This document shows positions 9,574 to 17,841 of a stretch of DNA of 45,212 nucleotides, one piece after another. The notes beneath the pieces are model-generated. The model was not told where the DNA came from, did not search any database, and saw only the letters and a program-made list of their open reading frames with translations. This DNA comes from Lachnospiraceae bacterium (lineage in GTDB: Bacteria > Bacillota > Clostridia > Lachnospirales > Lachnospiraceae): assembly GCA_014804795.1 (NCBI GenBank), contig JAAUZC010000043.1:1-45212 (forward strand), written 5' to 3'. Every line of letters starts with the position of its first letter. Positions within the stretch are counted from its first letter, which is position 1. The translations under genes and the position numbers were made by a program.

Positions 9574-10248
9574 TCAAAGCAGCGAAACAAAATATCGAAA
9601 CAGCAGCAAAGTATCCGGATGGGAGTTTTTCGGCATCCTCTCAGGGTGCCATTGTGTTCCGAAAACAGGAGCGGAGAGATGGGAGACGGCTTCCGCGGTT
9701 CCATCCGGGGCAAGCTGAATGATCTGCAAATTTTGGCCGATATCGTCAATACATTGATGATGATTGCTGTTGATCAGCATATGGGAGCCAAAAAGTGCAT
9801 GGAGAAAATTGCCGGCCAGATTATCGGCGGGGTGAAACACATCTTTTCTCGGGTGCTGATGCAGCTGCAGATTGGAAACTTCTCGAATAGTACCGTGAAA
9901 ATAGAGATTGATAAGCTGCATACCTTTGCAGATACCAAATATCGGTTTCTTTTGTTCCATAAATAACTGCAAAGAATAAAGTTGTTCTAAAGTGAGACGG
10001 AGATCGGAATGGAAACAATGGTCAGATTCTTTATGGCAGGAGGACAGATTTTCCAAGAAAGGGATATAGCCTGAAAGAGAAGAGAGTACATCGCCGCCGC
10101 CCGGTAAAAGCAGTCCGTCAAAAGTTTCCGAATGCTTTTTCACATAGGAAGAATCAGGAAAGATGACTGCGCTGCCGCCCGCTTTTTCCAGAGCCGCCTG
10201 ATAGTTTTTATGAACTGCGGGAGAACCGATGATAGCAATTTTTTTCAT
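9574..10248 (-). CDS. gamma-glutamyl-gamma-aminobutyrate hydrolase-like class I amidotransferase (peptidase C26)
   Basis: A 224-residue cytoplasmic protein of the PuuD type. The motifs are the GLLLPGGGDVL oxyanion region (about 45-55), the nucleophile elbow FGICKGMQLINL with its catalytic Cys (about 98-109), and QWHPE near 195-199, where the His belongs to the triad. Family members cleave gamma-glutamyl amides such as gamma-Glu-GABA in polyamine catabolism, and others act on related gamma-glutamyl compounds. It starts with ATG after a GGAGGGG ribosome site. No other putrescine pathway gene is adjacent, so the substrate is open. The HxlR regulator lies 68 bases upstream on the same strand. Confidence 0.85.
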   Translation of the reverse strand: MKKIAIIGSPAVHKNYQAALEKAGGSAVIFPDSSYVKKHSETFDGLLLPGGGDVLSSLSGYIPFLENLSSCHKESDHCFHSDLRLTLEQLYSLQLFMEQKKPIFGICKGMQLINLYFHGTIREVSNLQLHQHPRKDVFHPADNLAGNFLHALFGSHMLINSNHHQCIDDIGQNLQIIQLAPDGTAEAVSHLSAPVFGTQWHPERMPKNSHPDTLLLFRYFVSLL

Positions 10249-10316
10249 GGAATCCCCTCCGGGTCACTCTTATATTATGATATGCCGGCAAAAGAGAAAA
10301 TGTGTCTGAAATAGTT

Positions 10317-10652
10317 CTATATCAGCCGGTTTTTATCTCCCCATTCGCACATACCATCCAAAATAGGGATTAAGGACTTCCCCCTTTCCGTTAAACTATA
10401 CTCAACTTTTGGCGGAATCTGCGGGTATTCTTTTCTGTGCACTAATTGGTCGGCTTCCAATTCTTTTAATGTGGAACTGAGCGTTTTATAAGAAATTTCA
10501 CCGATATATTTTTTCATCTCATTAAATCGGACGATACCGAATTCCATAAGTGTATAAAGAATTGTCATTTTATATTTTCCGTTGATCAAAGACAGCGTAT
10601 AGCTGAAACCTGTTGCTTTCAGACATTCCTGTGATATGCAGCGTTCACTCAT
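10317..10652 (-). CDS. HxlR-family winged-helix regulator
   Basis: A 111-residue protein with the HxlR layout: an N-terminal Cys (about 8), GKYKMTILYTLMEFGIVRFNEM, the recognition helix ISYKTLSSTLKELEAD, and the wing VEYSLTERGKSL. HxlR proteins commonly sense electrophiles or oxidants through the N-terminal cysteine and control nearby oxidoreductases. The gene is divergent from the flavin reductase at 10808, and the shared intergenic region carries repeated AAGTA/TACTT half-sites. That reductase is the probable target. Confidence 0.93.
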   Translation of the reverse strand: MSERCISQECLKATGFSYTLSLINGKYKMTILYTLMEFGIVRFNEMKKYIGEISYKTLSSTLKELEADQLVHRKEYPQIPPKVEYSLTERGKSLIPILDGMCEWGDKNRLI

Positions 10653-10670
10653 TTTTACACTCTCCTTTAG

Positions 10671-10719
10671 GTAAGTATATAACTTTTATGTAAGTATCGT
10701 ACTTAAATGTGCGTACTTG
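10671..10719. promoter_or_regulatory. probable HxlR operator region
   Basis: Four related half-sites occur between the divergent genes: GTAAGTA (10671-10677), the inverted pair TAAGTA-tcg-TACTTA (10691-10705), and GTACTTG (10713-10719). The array of GTAC/AAGTA half-sites fits HxlR-type operators. The assignment to this regulator is inferred from position. Confidence 0.6.
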
Positions 10720-10807
10720 TTTTTTGTTTAGTTCATGCTAATATCATAATATGAACTGCAAAACAAGTCAAGGCAGTAAAATGAACAAGCAAAGGAGAGT
10801 ATATTGT

Positions 10808-11353
10808 ATGGGTAAAAAGATTGTTGTGATCACGGGAAGTCCGAGAAAAAACGGAAATAGTTTTGCTATGACGGATGCGTTTATCAAGGCGGCGGAGAGC
10901 AAGGGGCATACGGTGACACGTTTTGATGCTGCCATGAAGAAAGTGGGCGGATGTCACGCCTGTGAGACCTGTTTTAAGACCGGTAAGGCATGTTCTTTTG
11001 ATGATGACTTTAATGAGATCGCTCCGGCTATTCTGGAGGCGGATGCTATTGTATTCACCATGCCGGTCTACTGGTATTCGATTCCGGCACAGATTAAGGG
11101 CGTCATTGACCGGATTTTTTCTTTGGTTGTCGGCGGGAAAGATATTTCCGGCAAGGAATGTGCACTGATCACATGCTGCGAGGAAGAGGATATGTCTGTT
11201 ATGGATGGTGTGCGTATTCCAATGGAGCGTATGTGTGCGCTGAATAAATGGAAGATGGTTGGTGAAGTTTTGATACCCGGTGTGCTGAATGTTGGCGATA
11301 TTGAGAAGACAGACGGCTGTAAAAAAGCGGCGGCATTGGCCGATGTGATTTAA
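10808..11353 (+). CDS. NADPH-dependent FMN reductase / flavodoxin-like NAD(P)H oxidoreductase
   Basis: A 181-residue flavoprotein. The N-terminus KIVVITGSPRKNGNSFAMTD is the FMN phosphate-binding loop. The segment CHACETCFKTGKACSFDDDF (about 49-68) is the Cys-containing loop seen in iron-sulfur flavoprotein-like reductases, and AIVFTMPVYWYSIPAQIKGV follows. I chose ATG 10808, which follows AAAGGAGAG and matches the family N-terminus. An upstream in-frame ATG at 10751 would add 19 non-conserved residues. The protein reduces quinones, azo or nitro compounds or metal ions in related cases; the substrate is not determinable here. It is divergent from and probably controlled by the HxlR regulator. 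Confidence 0.9.
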   Translation: MGKKIVVITGSPRKNGNSFAMTDAFIKAAESKGHTVTRFDAAMKKVGGCHACETCFKTGKACSFDDDFNEIAPAILEADAIVFTMPVYWYSIPAQIKGVIDRIFSLVVGGKDISGKECALITCCEEEDMSVMDGVRIPMERMCALNKWKMVGEVLIPGVLNVGDIEKTDGCKKAAALADVI

Positions 11354-11413
11354 GGAGAAAGGTATGGTTGCCATTAGTCATCTTTTTTCTTTATGTTGAA
11401 TTATTTACGGGGA

Positions 11414-11468
11414 TACGGGAAGCAGGTAATTTGTATGAATTACCTGCTCCCCGTATATTTTTTTTGTA
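11414..11468 (+). terminator. terminator after the flavin reductase
   Basis: A 19-position stem (11414-11432 with 11439-11457, one mismatch, loop tgtatg) is followed by eight Ts. The core GGGAAGCAGGTA nearly repeats the hairpin core at 21871-21881 on the other side of the carbohydrate cluster. Confidence 0.92.
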
Positions 11469-11491
11469 TATAAATATAAAGGAGGCAGTAT

Positions 11492-11554
11492 ATGAAAAAA
11501 TATGCATTTGGAACAGATATTGGCGGAATCCGCAAGCCGCTCACGATTTATTAA
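11492..11554 (+). pseudogene. truncated ROK-family sugar kinase start
   Basis: After a strong AAAGGAGG site an ATG opens MKKYAFGTDIGG, which is the N-terminal phosphate-loop start of ROK kinases (usually followed by T and about 300 more residues). Here it runs into unrelated codons (IRKPLTIY) and stops. Its last bases overlap the 3' end of the opposing RpiR gene. No further ROK sequence follows. The regulatory start is preserved while the body is missing, which points to a deletion or insertion junction near 11530. Confidence 0.7.
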
Positions 11555-12419
11555 AGTGAAGATATTCTTTCGTGTGTTCCAATGCTTCGCGGCAGTGATC
11601 CTGACGCTTTACAAGTAAAAATATGTATAAGACGTCCAGAATACACAGTGCGGGTACTCGCTTTGCAATGATCTCATCCATCATGTCATAGGCGAAAGAC
11701 GCAGTGAGCAAAACAATATCAGAGCTTTTCGTAAGTGGTGAAACCGGGAAATTTGTGATGGAAATGACTTTCACACCCTTTTCGTGAGCAATCTTGGCGA
11801 GGTTACAGACATTTCGGGTTCGGCCGGAGTGAGAGATACAGATGACGACATCATTTTCATTCATTTGAGACAGCGCGAGCAGCTGAGAATCAAAATCACT
11901 GCTGGAGCAGGTTGGAAACCCCAGTCGGGTAAACTTCTGGGCACCGGAAGCTGCGGCGAAATGAGCGTCTCCGGATGCGACAAAAAGAAAACGATTGGCC
12001 GTTAACAGCAGTTCGGCTGCACTTTCCAGACATTCTTCATCAATCGCCTGCAGCGAATCCTGCAAATATAGTATACAGGAATTAAAGACATTTGTAGCAA
12101 TTGAATAAATACTGTCTGTGGCAGAGACATTTACAAAGGCAGTTACATCGTCACATTCCTTGAGCAGGATATTTTCACGTAATTCCGGATAGCCGTTGTA
12201 TCCCAGATGCTTGGCAAGGCGAACCAGAGTTGCCTCGCTGCAGCCGATTTGGGCGGCGGCCTCTCCTATGGTTGAGTTTGTGATGGTTTCCGGATTTTTC
12301 AGGCAGAAATCAGCCGCTTTACGCTCTGCTGATTTCAAATTATTATAAATAAATTGAAATTTTATGAGGCACTGATGAGATATGCCGATGTCTTTTGCGT
12401 CAATTACCGATCGTGACAC
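11541..12419 (-). CDS. RpiR/MurR-family regulator with SIS domain
   Basis: About 292 residues. The N-terminal HTH_6 domain includes LKSAERKAADFCLKNPETI and IGEAAAQIGCSEATLVRLAK. The SIS sugar-phosphate-binding domain follows (about 115-245), with NRFLFVASGDAHFAAASGAQ and DVVICISHSGRTRNV. Such proteins sense a phosphosugar and usually repress adjacent catabolic genes. The reading frame extends to an ATG at 12464 without a ribosome site. I prefer GTG 12419, which has AAGGA about a dozen bases upstream, though the spacing is loose. It is divergent from the transporter and enzyme cluster, which is the likely target. Confidence 0.9.
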   Translation of the reverse strand: MSRSVIDAKDIGISHQCLIKFQFIYNNLKSAERKAADFCLKNPETITNSTIGEAAAQIGCSEATLVRLAKHLGYNGYPELRENILLKECDDVTAFVNVSATDSIYSIATNVFNSCILYLQDSLQAIDEECLESAAELLLTANRFLFVASGDAHFAAASGAQKFTRLGFPTCSSSDFDSQLLALSQMNENDVVICISHSGRTRNVCNLAKIAHEKGVKVISITNFPVSPLTKSSDIVLLTASFAYDMMDEIIAKRVPALCILDVLYIFLLVKRQDHCREALEHTKEYLHFNKS

Positions 12420-12573
12420 AACAAATTCACATCCTTTCTTCTTTGATAAAAATATAACAAACATATTTTATTTATTTTACCCTAAATCGGTGTATAAATC
12501 AATAATAATTTTTGTTTTAAGTTCGCATAATACGGATTTTAGAGGCTTTTGAAGGATTGGAGGAGGAAGATAA

Positions 12574-12603
12574 ATGATTTTGAAAATTATGGAGATACTG
12601 TAA
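12574..12603 (+). CDS. possible 9-codon leader ORF
   Basis: A strong GGAGGAGG (12559-12566) stands seven bases before an ATG that encodes only MILKIMEIL and then TAA. It lies in the divergent intergenic region, upstream of the promoter I prefer for the cyclase operon. It could be a leader peptide, a remnant of an older gene start, or chance. Confidence 0.2.
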   Translation: MILKIMEIL

Positions 12604-12672
12604 GAACAGGAAAATATATTTTGCAGATGGATTTTTGCAAAACAGAATAGAATGATAAAATATAAAATTTCA

Positions 12673-12731
12673 CTTTTATTTTTAAAAAATGAAAATAAAA
12701 GCTTGAATTTCATATTTGACTGTGGTAATAT
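12673..12731 (+). promoter_or_regulatory. cluster promoter with inverted-repeat operator
   Basis: TTGAAT (12703-12708), 17 bases and TAATAT (12726-12731) form a promoter for the catabolic operon. Immediately upstream a perfect 10-bp inverted repeat, CTTTTATTTT and AAAATAAAAG (12673-12682, 12692-12701, nine-base spacer), abuts the -35. A weaker TTTTGCA/TGCAAAA repeat lies around 12620-12643. The 10-bp repeat is a plausible RpiR operator. Confidence 0.65.
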
Positions 12732-12798
12732 GAAATCATCAAAAAGTCGGAAACCAATACGCAAGAGAAAACCGACGAAAAAAGATAGGAGGGTTACT

Positions 12799-13482
12799 AT
12801 GAGATTCAAAAAGGAAGACATTGTCGAACTGAACCATGTGCTTGAATCGGGAAAAGAAAATTTTCCATTTGAGTCATCTTTTAAAGATGTTGTGGAAATG
12901 GATCCCAATGGCAATGCCAGAACACATGCGGAAGGTGTGTGGTACATTGAGAGTGAAGTGCATATGCATTCTCATGTAGGTACACATATTGAAGTTCCGT
13001 TCCATCACAAATATGATGGTCCGGACTGCGCGGATTATCCGGTCGAGAACCTGGTCGGAGAAGCGTTTGTGATGGACTGTACCGGAAAAAAGGCCGGAGA
13101 GTTTATCACTCTTGAAGAGATCAAAAAGTATGAGGACAGACTGCAGCCGGGAGATATGATCTTATTCCATACCGGATTTGACAAGAAGTTCCATGAGCCT
13201 GACTGGGAGCCCTTTCCACATGTGGAAAAGGAAGCGATCCTTTGGCTTCTGGAGAAATACAATCCACCGGTGATCGGAACGGATGCCTCCGGCATTGAAG
13301 TGCCTGATGATGATACACAGCCGAATCATACCAACTGTTTTGAAAATAATACGGCCATCATCGAGTCTTTAACAAATCTGGAGCAGGTAAATGAAGAGCG
13401 GGTTACATTGTTTGTACTGCCTCTGCGGATGAAACGGGTAGATTCCTGTGCATCACGTGTGATCGCGATCAAGAATATGTAA
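12799..13482 (+). CDS. cyclase-family (PF04199) hydrolase
   Basis: About 227 residues, the usual length for the kynurenine formamidase / isatin hydrolase superfamily of metal-dependent amide and lactone hydrolases. The signature appears as HSHVGTHIEVPFHH (about 56-69). The usual HxGTHxD reads HVGTHIE here, a conservative Glu for Asp. The downstream motifs IGTDASGIEVPD and PNHTNCFENN (about 156-185) are typical. I chose ATG 12799 because AGGAGGG precedes it; the frame extends upstream without support. As first gene of a sugar transport and catabolism operon it may open a lactone or hydrolyse an amide or ester of the imported compound. That role is inferred. Confidence 0.85.
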   Translation: MRFKKEDIVELNHVLESGKENFPFESSFKDVVEMDPNGNARTHAEGVWYIESEVHMHSHVGTHIEVPFHHKYDGPDCADYPVENLVGEAFVMDCTGKKAGEFITLEEIKKYEDRLQPGDMILFHTGFDKKFHEPDWEPFPHVEKEAILWLLEKYNPPVIGTDASGIEVPDDDTQPNHTNCFENNTAIIESLTNLEQVNEERVTLFVLPLRMKRVDSCASRVIAIKNM

Positions 13483-13546
13483 GAATCAGAAACGTTTTTT
13501 AAAATTATGAAAAAAGTACTACCAACAGTGGAAAGGAGTATCTGGA

Positions 13547-14587
13547 ATGAAGAAGTTTAGTTCTATTTTATTAGTGGCTGTTATGGTCTGCAGTCTGCTT
13601 GTCGGCTGTTCAGGAAATGCAGCACCGGAAGAGACGAAGGAAAACGAAGTGCAGCAGGAGACGAATGTTGCACAAGAGGAGCAATCTGGCGAAGAGCAAT
13701 CTGGCGAAGGCGGATATACGATCGGATGTGTGATCATAAATGACGCAAATACACATTGTATCGCATTTGCGGATAAATTTAAAGAAATTGTAGAAGAAAA
13801 AGGCGATAAGGCAATCGTTCTGGCTGCAAATGATGATCCGGAATTATTACTGCAGTGTATTAATGACCTGATGGCGGCAGGTGTGGACGGAATCGTTATG
13901 GAATCACCGAATGCGACAGCGCCTGTAGAAGCTCTCCGGGAAGCGGCTGAAAAAGGTGTTGTGATCTCGGCGGCGGACGTATTGCTCGATATTGAGGAAT
14001 CCGAAGGCGTGCTTGTATCTCAGACGGTTTCCGATAACTACGGTGCCGGTGTTCTCTGTGCAAATGACCTGATCAAACGGCTTGATGGAGAAGCAGGTAC
14101 AGTCTGCCATATTATTTATGAAGAGAACGAAGCGGTTACTACCCGTGTTCAGGGCTTCTTAGATACGATCGAAAAGGCAGGAAATATTGAAGTATTGGAA
14201 GGAGCACAGCCTACGCCGGTTACGCAGGAGGCGGAGATGGCACTTGCAGACTCCTGGGCTTCCAAATATGATGAGATCACGGCTGTATTTGGCGGCGGCG
14301 GCCCGATTGCTATTGCGTTTATGCGCGGACTGGAAGCAGCAGGCGTGACCTGCAGCCCGGACGGCGGAACATATATTTACGGTGTGGACGGATCTCAGGA
14401 TGAATATGCATGTATCCTGGACGGCGATTACACAGGTACCGCTCGTCAGCAGCCGGATGAACTGGCAAGAATTGCAACGGAAGATGTTTATACCGTGCTT
14501 GGCGGCGGAGAAATTGACCATGACTGGCTGACATATGTAGATGTAATCTATGTAGATATAGAGAATGTAAATGACTATGTAGAGTAA
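13547..14587 (+). CDS. sugar ABC transporter substrate-binding lipoprotein (periplasmic-binding type 1, RbsB/XylF class)
   Basis: A 346-residue secreted lipoprotein. The signal peptide ends in LLVGC, the lipobox. An acidic Glu/Gln-rich linker contains an exact 15-base tandem duplication (13679-13693 and 13694-13708) encoding EQSGE twice. The two-lobed type 1 fold starts at YTIGCVIINDANTHCIAFAD, with MAAGVDGIVMESPNATAPVE and VFGGGGPIAIAFMRGLEAAG later. It delivers a sugar or cyclitol to the ATPase and permease that follow. A hairpin after the stop probably protects its mRNA and keeps it in excess, as is usual for binding proteins. The ligand is unknown. Confidence 0.92.
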   Translation: MKKFSSILLVAVMVCSLLVGCSGNAAPEETKENEVQQETNVAQEEQSGEEQSGEGGYTIGCVIINDANTHCIAFADKFKEIVEEKGDKAIVLAANDDPELLLQCINDLMAAGVDGIVMESPNATAPVEALREAAEKGVVISAADVLLDIEESEGVLVSQTVSDNYGAGVLCANDLIKRLDGEAGTVCHIIYEENEAVTTRVQGFLDTIEKAGNIEVLEGAQPTPVTQEAEMALADSWASKYDEITAVFGGGGPIAIAFMRGLEAAGVTCSPDGGTYIYGVDGSQDEYACILDGDYTGTARQQPDELARIATEDVYTVLGGGEIDHDWLTYVDVIYVDIENVNDYVE

Positions 14588-14624
14588 TTCTGCATACGAT
14601 ATGCAAAGTAAAGATAGTGTATGA

Positions 14625-14651
14625 CGAAGACCGCAGAAAAAGCGGTCTTCG
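14625..14651 (+). promoter_or_regulatory. intercistronic hairpin between binding protein and ATPase
   Basis: CGAAGACCGC (14625-14634) pairs perfectly with 14642-14651 around a 7-base loop. No T-run follows, so it is probably an mRNA-stabilising or partial-termination stem that favours the binding protein. Its presence also argues against the ATG at 14621 as the ATPase start. Confidence 0.65.
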
Positions 14652-14674
14652 CTTTCAAAGACATGGGGGTCATT

Positions 14675-16177
14675 ATGGGAAATACCATTCTGAAAATGAA
14701 CAATATTACAAAATCGTTTTATGGTGTAAAGGCATTGAAAGGCGTATCCCTGGAACTCGAAGAAGGGGAAGTGCATGCCCTGCTTGGAGAAAACGGCGCC
14801 GGAAAATCTACGCTTATGAAATGTCTTGCAGGTATTTATTCCGTAGACAGCGGTACCATGGAATTTGCGGGAGAAGAAATTCACCTTTCCAGTCCGATGG
14901 ATTCTATGAAATACGGGATCAGTGTCATTCACCAGGAACTGGCATTGGCGGAACAGCTTACGGTGGCGGACAATATGTATATGGGACAGGAACTGTCCAA
15001 TAAACTTGGATTCATTGACCACAGAAAAATGAATAAAAGCTGTGAAGAAGTATTAAAATCCCTGGATGTGGATTTCAATATTTACACGAGGGTATTTTCT
15101 TTAAGTACGGCACAGAAACAGATGCTGGAGATTGCGAAAGCGATCAACAGAAATGTACGGATCCTTGTGATGGATGAACCGACGGCTGCCGTATCAAACA
15201 AAGAGGTTGAAAAAATCTTTCAACTGGTCAGAGATTTAAAAAGAAAAGGTGTGACGATCGTATATATCTCACACAGAATGGATGAAATATTTGAGATCGC
15301 GGATCGGATCACGGTGCTTAGGGACGGTGCCAATGCAGGAACTGTAGATGCCAAAAATATCGGGCAGGAAGAACTGGTCAAAATGATGGTAGGATACAGC
15401 CTGGACAAATATTATGCAAAAAGTAAGAAAACGATCGGCGAGACTATTTTGACAGTAGAGCATCTGACCCGCAAAGACGGGAAAGTACGTGACGCAGGTA
15501 TTTCTTTGAAAAAAGGAGAGATCATTGGTCTGGCGGGACTGGTTGGCTCCGGCCGGACGGAACTGATTGAGACATTATTCGGCCTTGCACCCTTTTCGGA
15601 GGGCAGAGTGTCATTATATGGACAGGAAGTGAGATTTCAAACGCCGGAGCAGGCATTGAAGCATGGTATATGCCTTGTGCCTGAGGACAGAAAGACAGAA
15701 GGCCTGATCCTTCTAAACCATGTGCGTTTCAATTTGAGCATTGGAGTTCTGGAAAAATTTATCGGCTGGAAATGGCTGGGAGTGAATAAGAACAAAGAAA
15801 TGGAGATCGCCGATACATATATCAAAAAACTCTCCATCAAAGCAGCATCCCAGATACAGCAGGTGATCAATCTGTCCGGCGGCAATCAGCAGAAGATCGT
15901 ACTTGGAAAATGGCTGGCGGCCTCAAAAGATATTCTGATATTGGATGAGCCTACCAGAGGAATCGACGTAGGCGCAAAAGCAGAGATATATGCATTGATG
16001 GAGGAACTGACGGAGCAGGGAAAGAGCATTATCATGGTGTCCTCGGAGCTGCCGGAGGTCATCAACATGAGTGACAGAATATACGTGATGCGGGATGGGG
16101 AGATTAAGAAAACATTTGAAGATTCCTCACAGTTTGACCAGGAAGAAATCCTGAGCTATATGATCGGGTTGAAATAA
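14675..16177 (+). CDS. sugar ABC transporter ATP-binding protein (CUT2, RbsA/MglA type)
   Basis: About 500 residues with two fused ATPase domains, as in ribose/galactose importers. Domain 1 has Walker A GENGAGKST (about 39-47), signature LSTAQKQM and Walker B VRILVMDEPTAA. Domain 2 has a degenerate P-loop GLVGSGRTE, as is usual for CUT2, with LSGGNQQKIVLGKWL and ILILDEPTRGIDVG. I prefer ATG 14675 because GGGGGT precedes it and the protein then starts at NTILKMNNITKSF like its relatives. An ATG at 14621 falls inside the hairpin region. It couples ATP hydrolysis to import with the neighbouring permease. Confidence 0.95.
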   Translation: MGNTILKMNNITKSFYGVKALKGVSLELEEGEVHALLGENGAGKSTLMKCLAGIYSVDSGTMEFAGEEIHLSSPMDSMKYGISVIHQELALAEQLTVADNMYMGQELSNKLGFIDHRKMNKSCEEVLKSLDVDFNIYTRVFSLSTAQKQMLEIAKAINRNVRILVMDEPTAAVSNKEVEKIFQLVRDLKRKGVTIVYISHRMDEIFEIADRITVLRDGANAGTVDAKNIGQEELVKMMVGYSLDKYYAKSKKTIGETILTVEHLTRKDGKVRDAGISLKKGEIIGLAGLVGSGRTELIETLFGLAPFSEGRVSLYGQEVRFQTPEQALKHGICLVPEDRKTEGLILLNHVRFNLSIGVLEKFIGWKWLGVNKNKEMEIADTYIKKLSIKAASQIQQVINLSGGNQQKIVLGKWLAASKDILILDEPTRGIDVGAKAEIYALMEELTEQGKSIIMVSSELPEVINMSDRIYVMRDGEIKKTFEDSSQFDQEEILSYMIGLK

Positions 16178-16193
16178 TACGGAGGCAGGGAAC

Positions 16194-17180
16194 ATGGAGA
16201 AAATTAAAATATCAGATAGTGAACGGCTTGGAAAAGCGAAGGAATTATTGAAAGTAAACGGAGGAACCTTTGCGGCGTTTATTTTGCTCTTTATTGTCAG
16301 CTCTTTTCTTAGTCCGAGATTCTGTACCGTAAGCAATATGATGACCATATTGCGAACCAATGCCTGTACGGCATTATGTGCATTTGGAATGACATTTGTA
16401 ATCCTTACAGGAAATATAGACATTTCGATCGGTTCTTTCATGACATTGTGCGGCTGTCTGACCAGTATGCTGATCGCACTGGCAGGAATCGGTACGTTTG
16501 CGGCGATCGGAATCGCTCTGGGAGTCGCGATAATCTGTGGATATGTGAATGGTTTTTTGATCACTGTGTTCAAAATCCCGGCTTTTATTGCAACACTTGC
16601 AACAATGAATATCCTGCGCGGATCTTGTTATGTTATGACAAACGGGAAGCCGGTGGTTTTTTCGAAGGGACTGTTTACAACGATCGGAGGAGGATATCTG
16701 GGACAGGTTCCGCTTCCTGCCATCTATATGATCGTGGCTTTTGTGATCCTGTGGGTTGTTTTGAATAAAACGAAGTTCGGCAAACATGTTTATGCGGTCG
16801 GCGGAAATGCGGTGGCGGCAAGATATTCCGGAATCAATACCAGAAGAACGGTGATTCTCGTCTATATTATATCCGGTATCCTTGCAGCGTGTTCCGGCAT
16901 TCTGCTGATCTCCAGACTTGGATCCGGCCAGCCTACGATCGGCGACGGCGCGGAGCTGGATGCCATTGCCTCCTGTGTAGTCGGCGGAGTGTCTATGAGC
17001 GGAGGAAGCGGGACTTTAGTGGGAACGTTGTTTGGCTGTCTGATCATAGGGATCATCAGCAATATCTTAAATCTGGTCGGAGTAAATTCTTACATTCAGC
17101 TGATCGTCAAAGGTGTGATCATTGTGCTGTCCATATACCTTGATATTGCAAGAAACAGTATTGCGGCAGGAAAAAAATAA
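16194..17180 (+). CDS. sugar ABC transporter permease (RbsC type)
   Basis: A 328-residue membrane protein with about 8-10 helices. The family hallmark is VILTGNIDISIGSFMTLCG (about 65-83). Near the C-terminus come ASCVVGGVSMSGGSGTLVGT and a final hydrophobic region. It forms the membrane channel with the ATPase just upstream (gap 16 bases, GGAGG site). Only one permease gene is present, so it is likely a homodimer as in ribose transporters. Confidence 0.95.
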   Translation: MEKIKISDSERLGKAKELLKVNGGTFAAFILLFIVSSFLSPRFCTVSNMMTILRTNACTALCAFGMTFVILTGNIDISIGSFMTLCGCLTSMLIALAGIGTFAAIGIALGVAIICGYVNGFLITVFKIPAFIATLATMNILRGSCYVMTNGKPVVFSKGLFTTIGGGYLGQVPLPAIYMIVAFVILWVVLNKTKFGKHVYAVGGNAVAARYSGINTRRTVILVYIISGILAACSGILLISRLGSGQPTIGDGAELDAIASCVVGGVSMSGGSGTLVGTLFGCLIIGIISNILNLVGVNSYIQLIVKGVIIVLSIYLDIARNSIAAGKK

Positions 17181-17195
17181 GAGGAGAGATACGAA

Positions 17196-17807
17196 ATGGA
17201 GCGGGAGGATATTTTATATGAGATCCGGCGCTGTCTGCGGATTGAAGCGGATTCGGTGAAAAAACAGCAGGAAGAAATAGACGAAGAAGTAATCTTGAAA
17301 GTGGCGGAGACGATTCAAAACTGCAAGGGAAAGATCATACTGTCAGCCTGCGGGACATCTGCTATGGCGGCAAAAAAAATCGCACATTCTTTAAACTGTA
17401 TTGAGCGTCCGGCATTGTTTCTGACACCCTCCGATGCAGTTCATGGAGGACTGGGTGTGGTACAGTCGGAGGATGTGGTGATTCTGATCAGCAAAGGCGG
17501 AAATACGGAGGAATTAGTCAGGCTTCTGCCCGCCTGTAAGATAAAAAAGGCAACAGTGATCGGAGTATCGGAGAATCCGGATTCAAAATTAGCGGTCAAC
17601 ACGGATATTTACTTAAAAATTAAAGTGGAGCGAGAGCCATGCAGGTTCAACATGCTTGCCACGGCCAGTACCATGGCGGTGATCGCAGTGTTTGACGCAG
17701 TTTGCATTGCATTGATGCAGATGACAGGATACAGCCGGGAGCAGTTTGCGGTCATTCATCCGGGCGGCGCGGTAGGAGAACGTCTGTTGAATGAGGAAAA
17801 AAGCTGA
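17196..17807 (+). CDS. SIS-domain sugar-phosphate isomerase, KpsF/GutQ-like without CBS domains
   Basis: A 203-residue single-domain protein. Motifs match the SIS half of D-arabinose-5-phosphate isomerases: IILSACGTSAMAAKKIAHSL (about 49-68), LTPSDAVHGGLGVV, VILISKGGNTEEL, EREPCRFNMLATASTMAVI and the terminal HPGGAVGERLL. KpsF and GutQ have about 320 residues because of two CBS domains, which are absent here. The fold suggests aldose-ketose isomerisation of a phosphorylated pentose-like sugar. In this operon the substrate is probably the pathway intermediate made by the kinase or dehydrogenase. It follows the permease by 15 bases. Confidence 0.88.
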   Translation: MEREDILYEIRRCLRIEADSVKKQQEEIDEEVILKVAETIQNCKGKIILSACGTSAMAAKKIAHSLNCIERPALFLTPSDAVHGGLGVVQSEDVVILISKGGNTEELVRLLPACKIKKATVIGVSENPDSKLAVNTDIYLKIKVEREPCRFNMLATASTMAVIAVFDAVCIALMQMTGYSREQFAVIHPGGAVGERLLNEEKS

Positions 17808-17841
17808 TGCGAAGGGCGCTGTATTGAAAGGAGGATATACA

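Noticed and set aside
12652-12798. Upstream extension of the cyclase reading frame
   Set aside because: The added residues are low-complexity and Lys-rich, overlap the promoter and operator, and lack a ribosome site. ATG 12799 has AGGAGGG.
12477-12947. 156-codon minus-strand frame in the RpiR-cyclase region
   Set aside because: It is AT-rich with membrane-like composition, runs antisense into the cyclase gene and has no recognisable motif.
14621-14674. Longer ATPase start at 14621
   Set aside because: It lies in a hairpin without a ribosome site, and the extra 18 residues do not fit the family.
13547-17180. Quorum-sensing (AI-2/Lsr) transporter
   Set aside because: The importer is generic CUT2, and the kinase and other enzymes do not match LsrK, LsrF or LsrG.
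17791-17841. ATG 17791 as start of the MDR dehydrogenase
   Set aside because: It overlaps the isomerase gene, and the ribosome site AAAGGAGG fits only the TTG at 17842.
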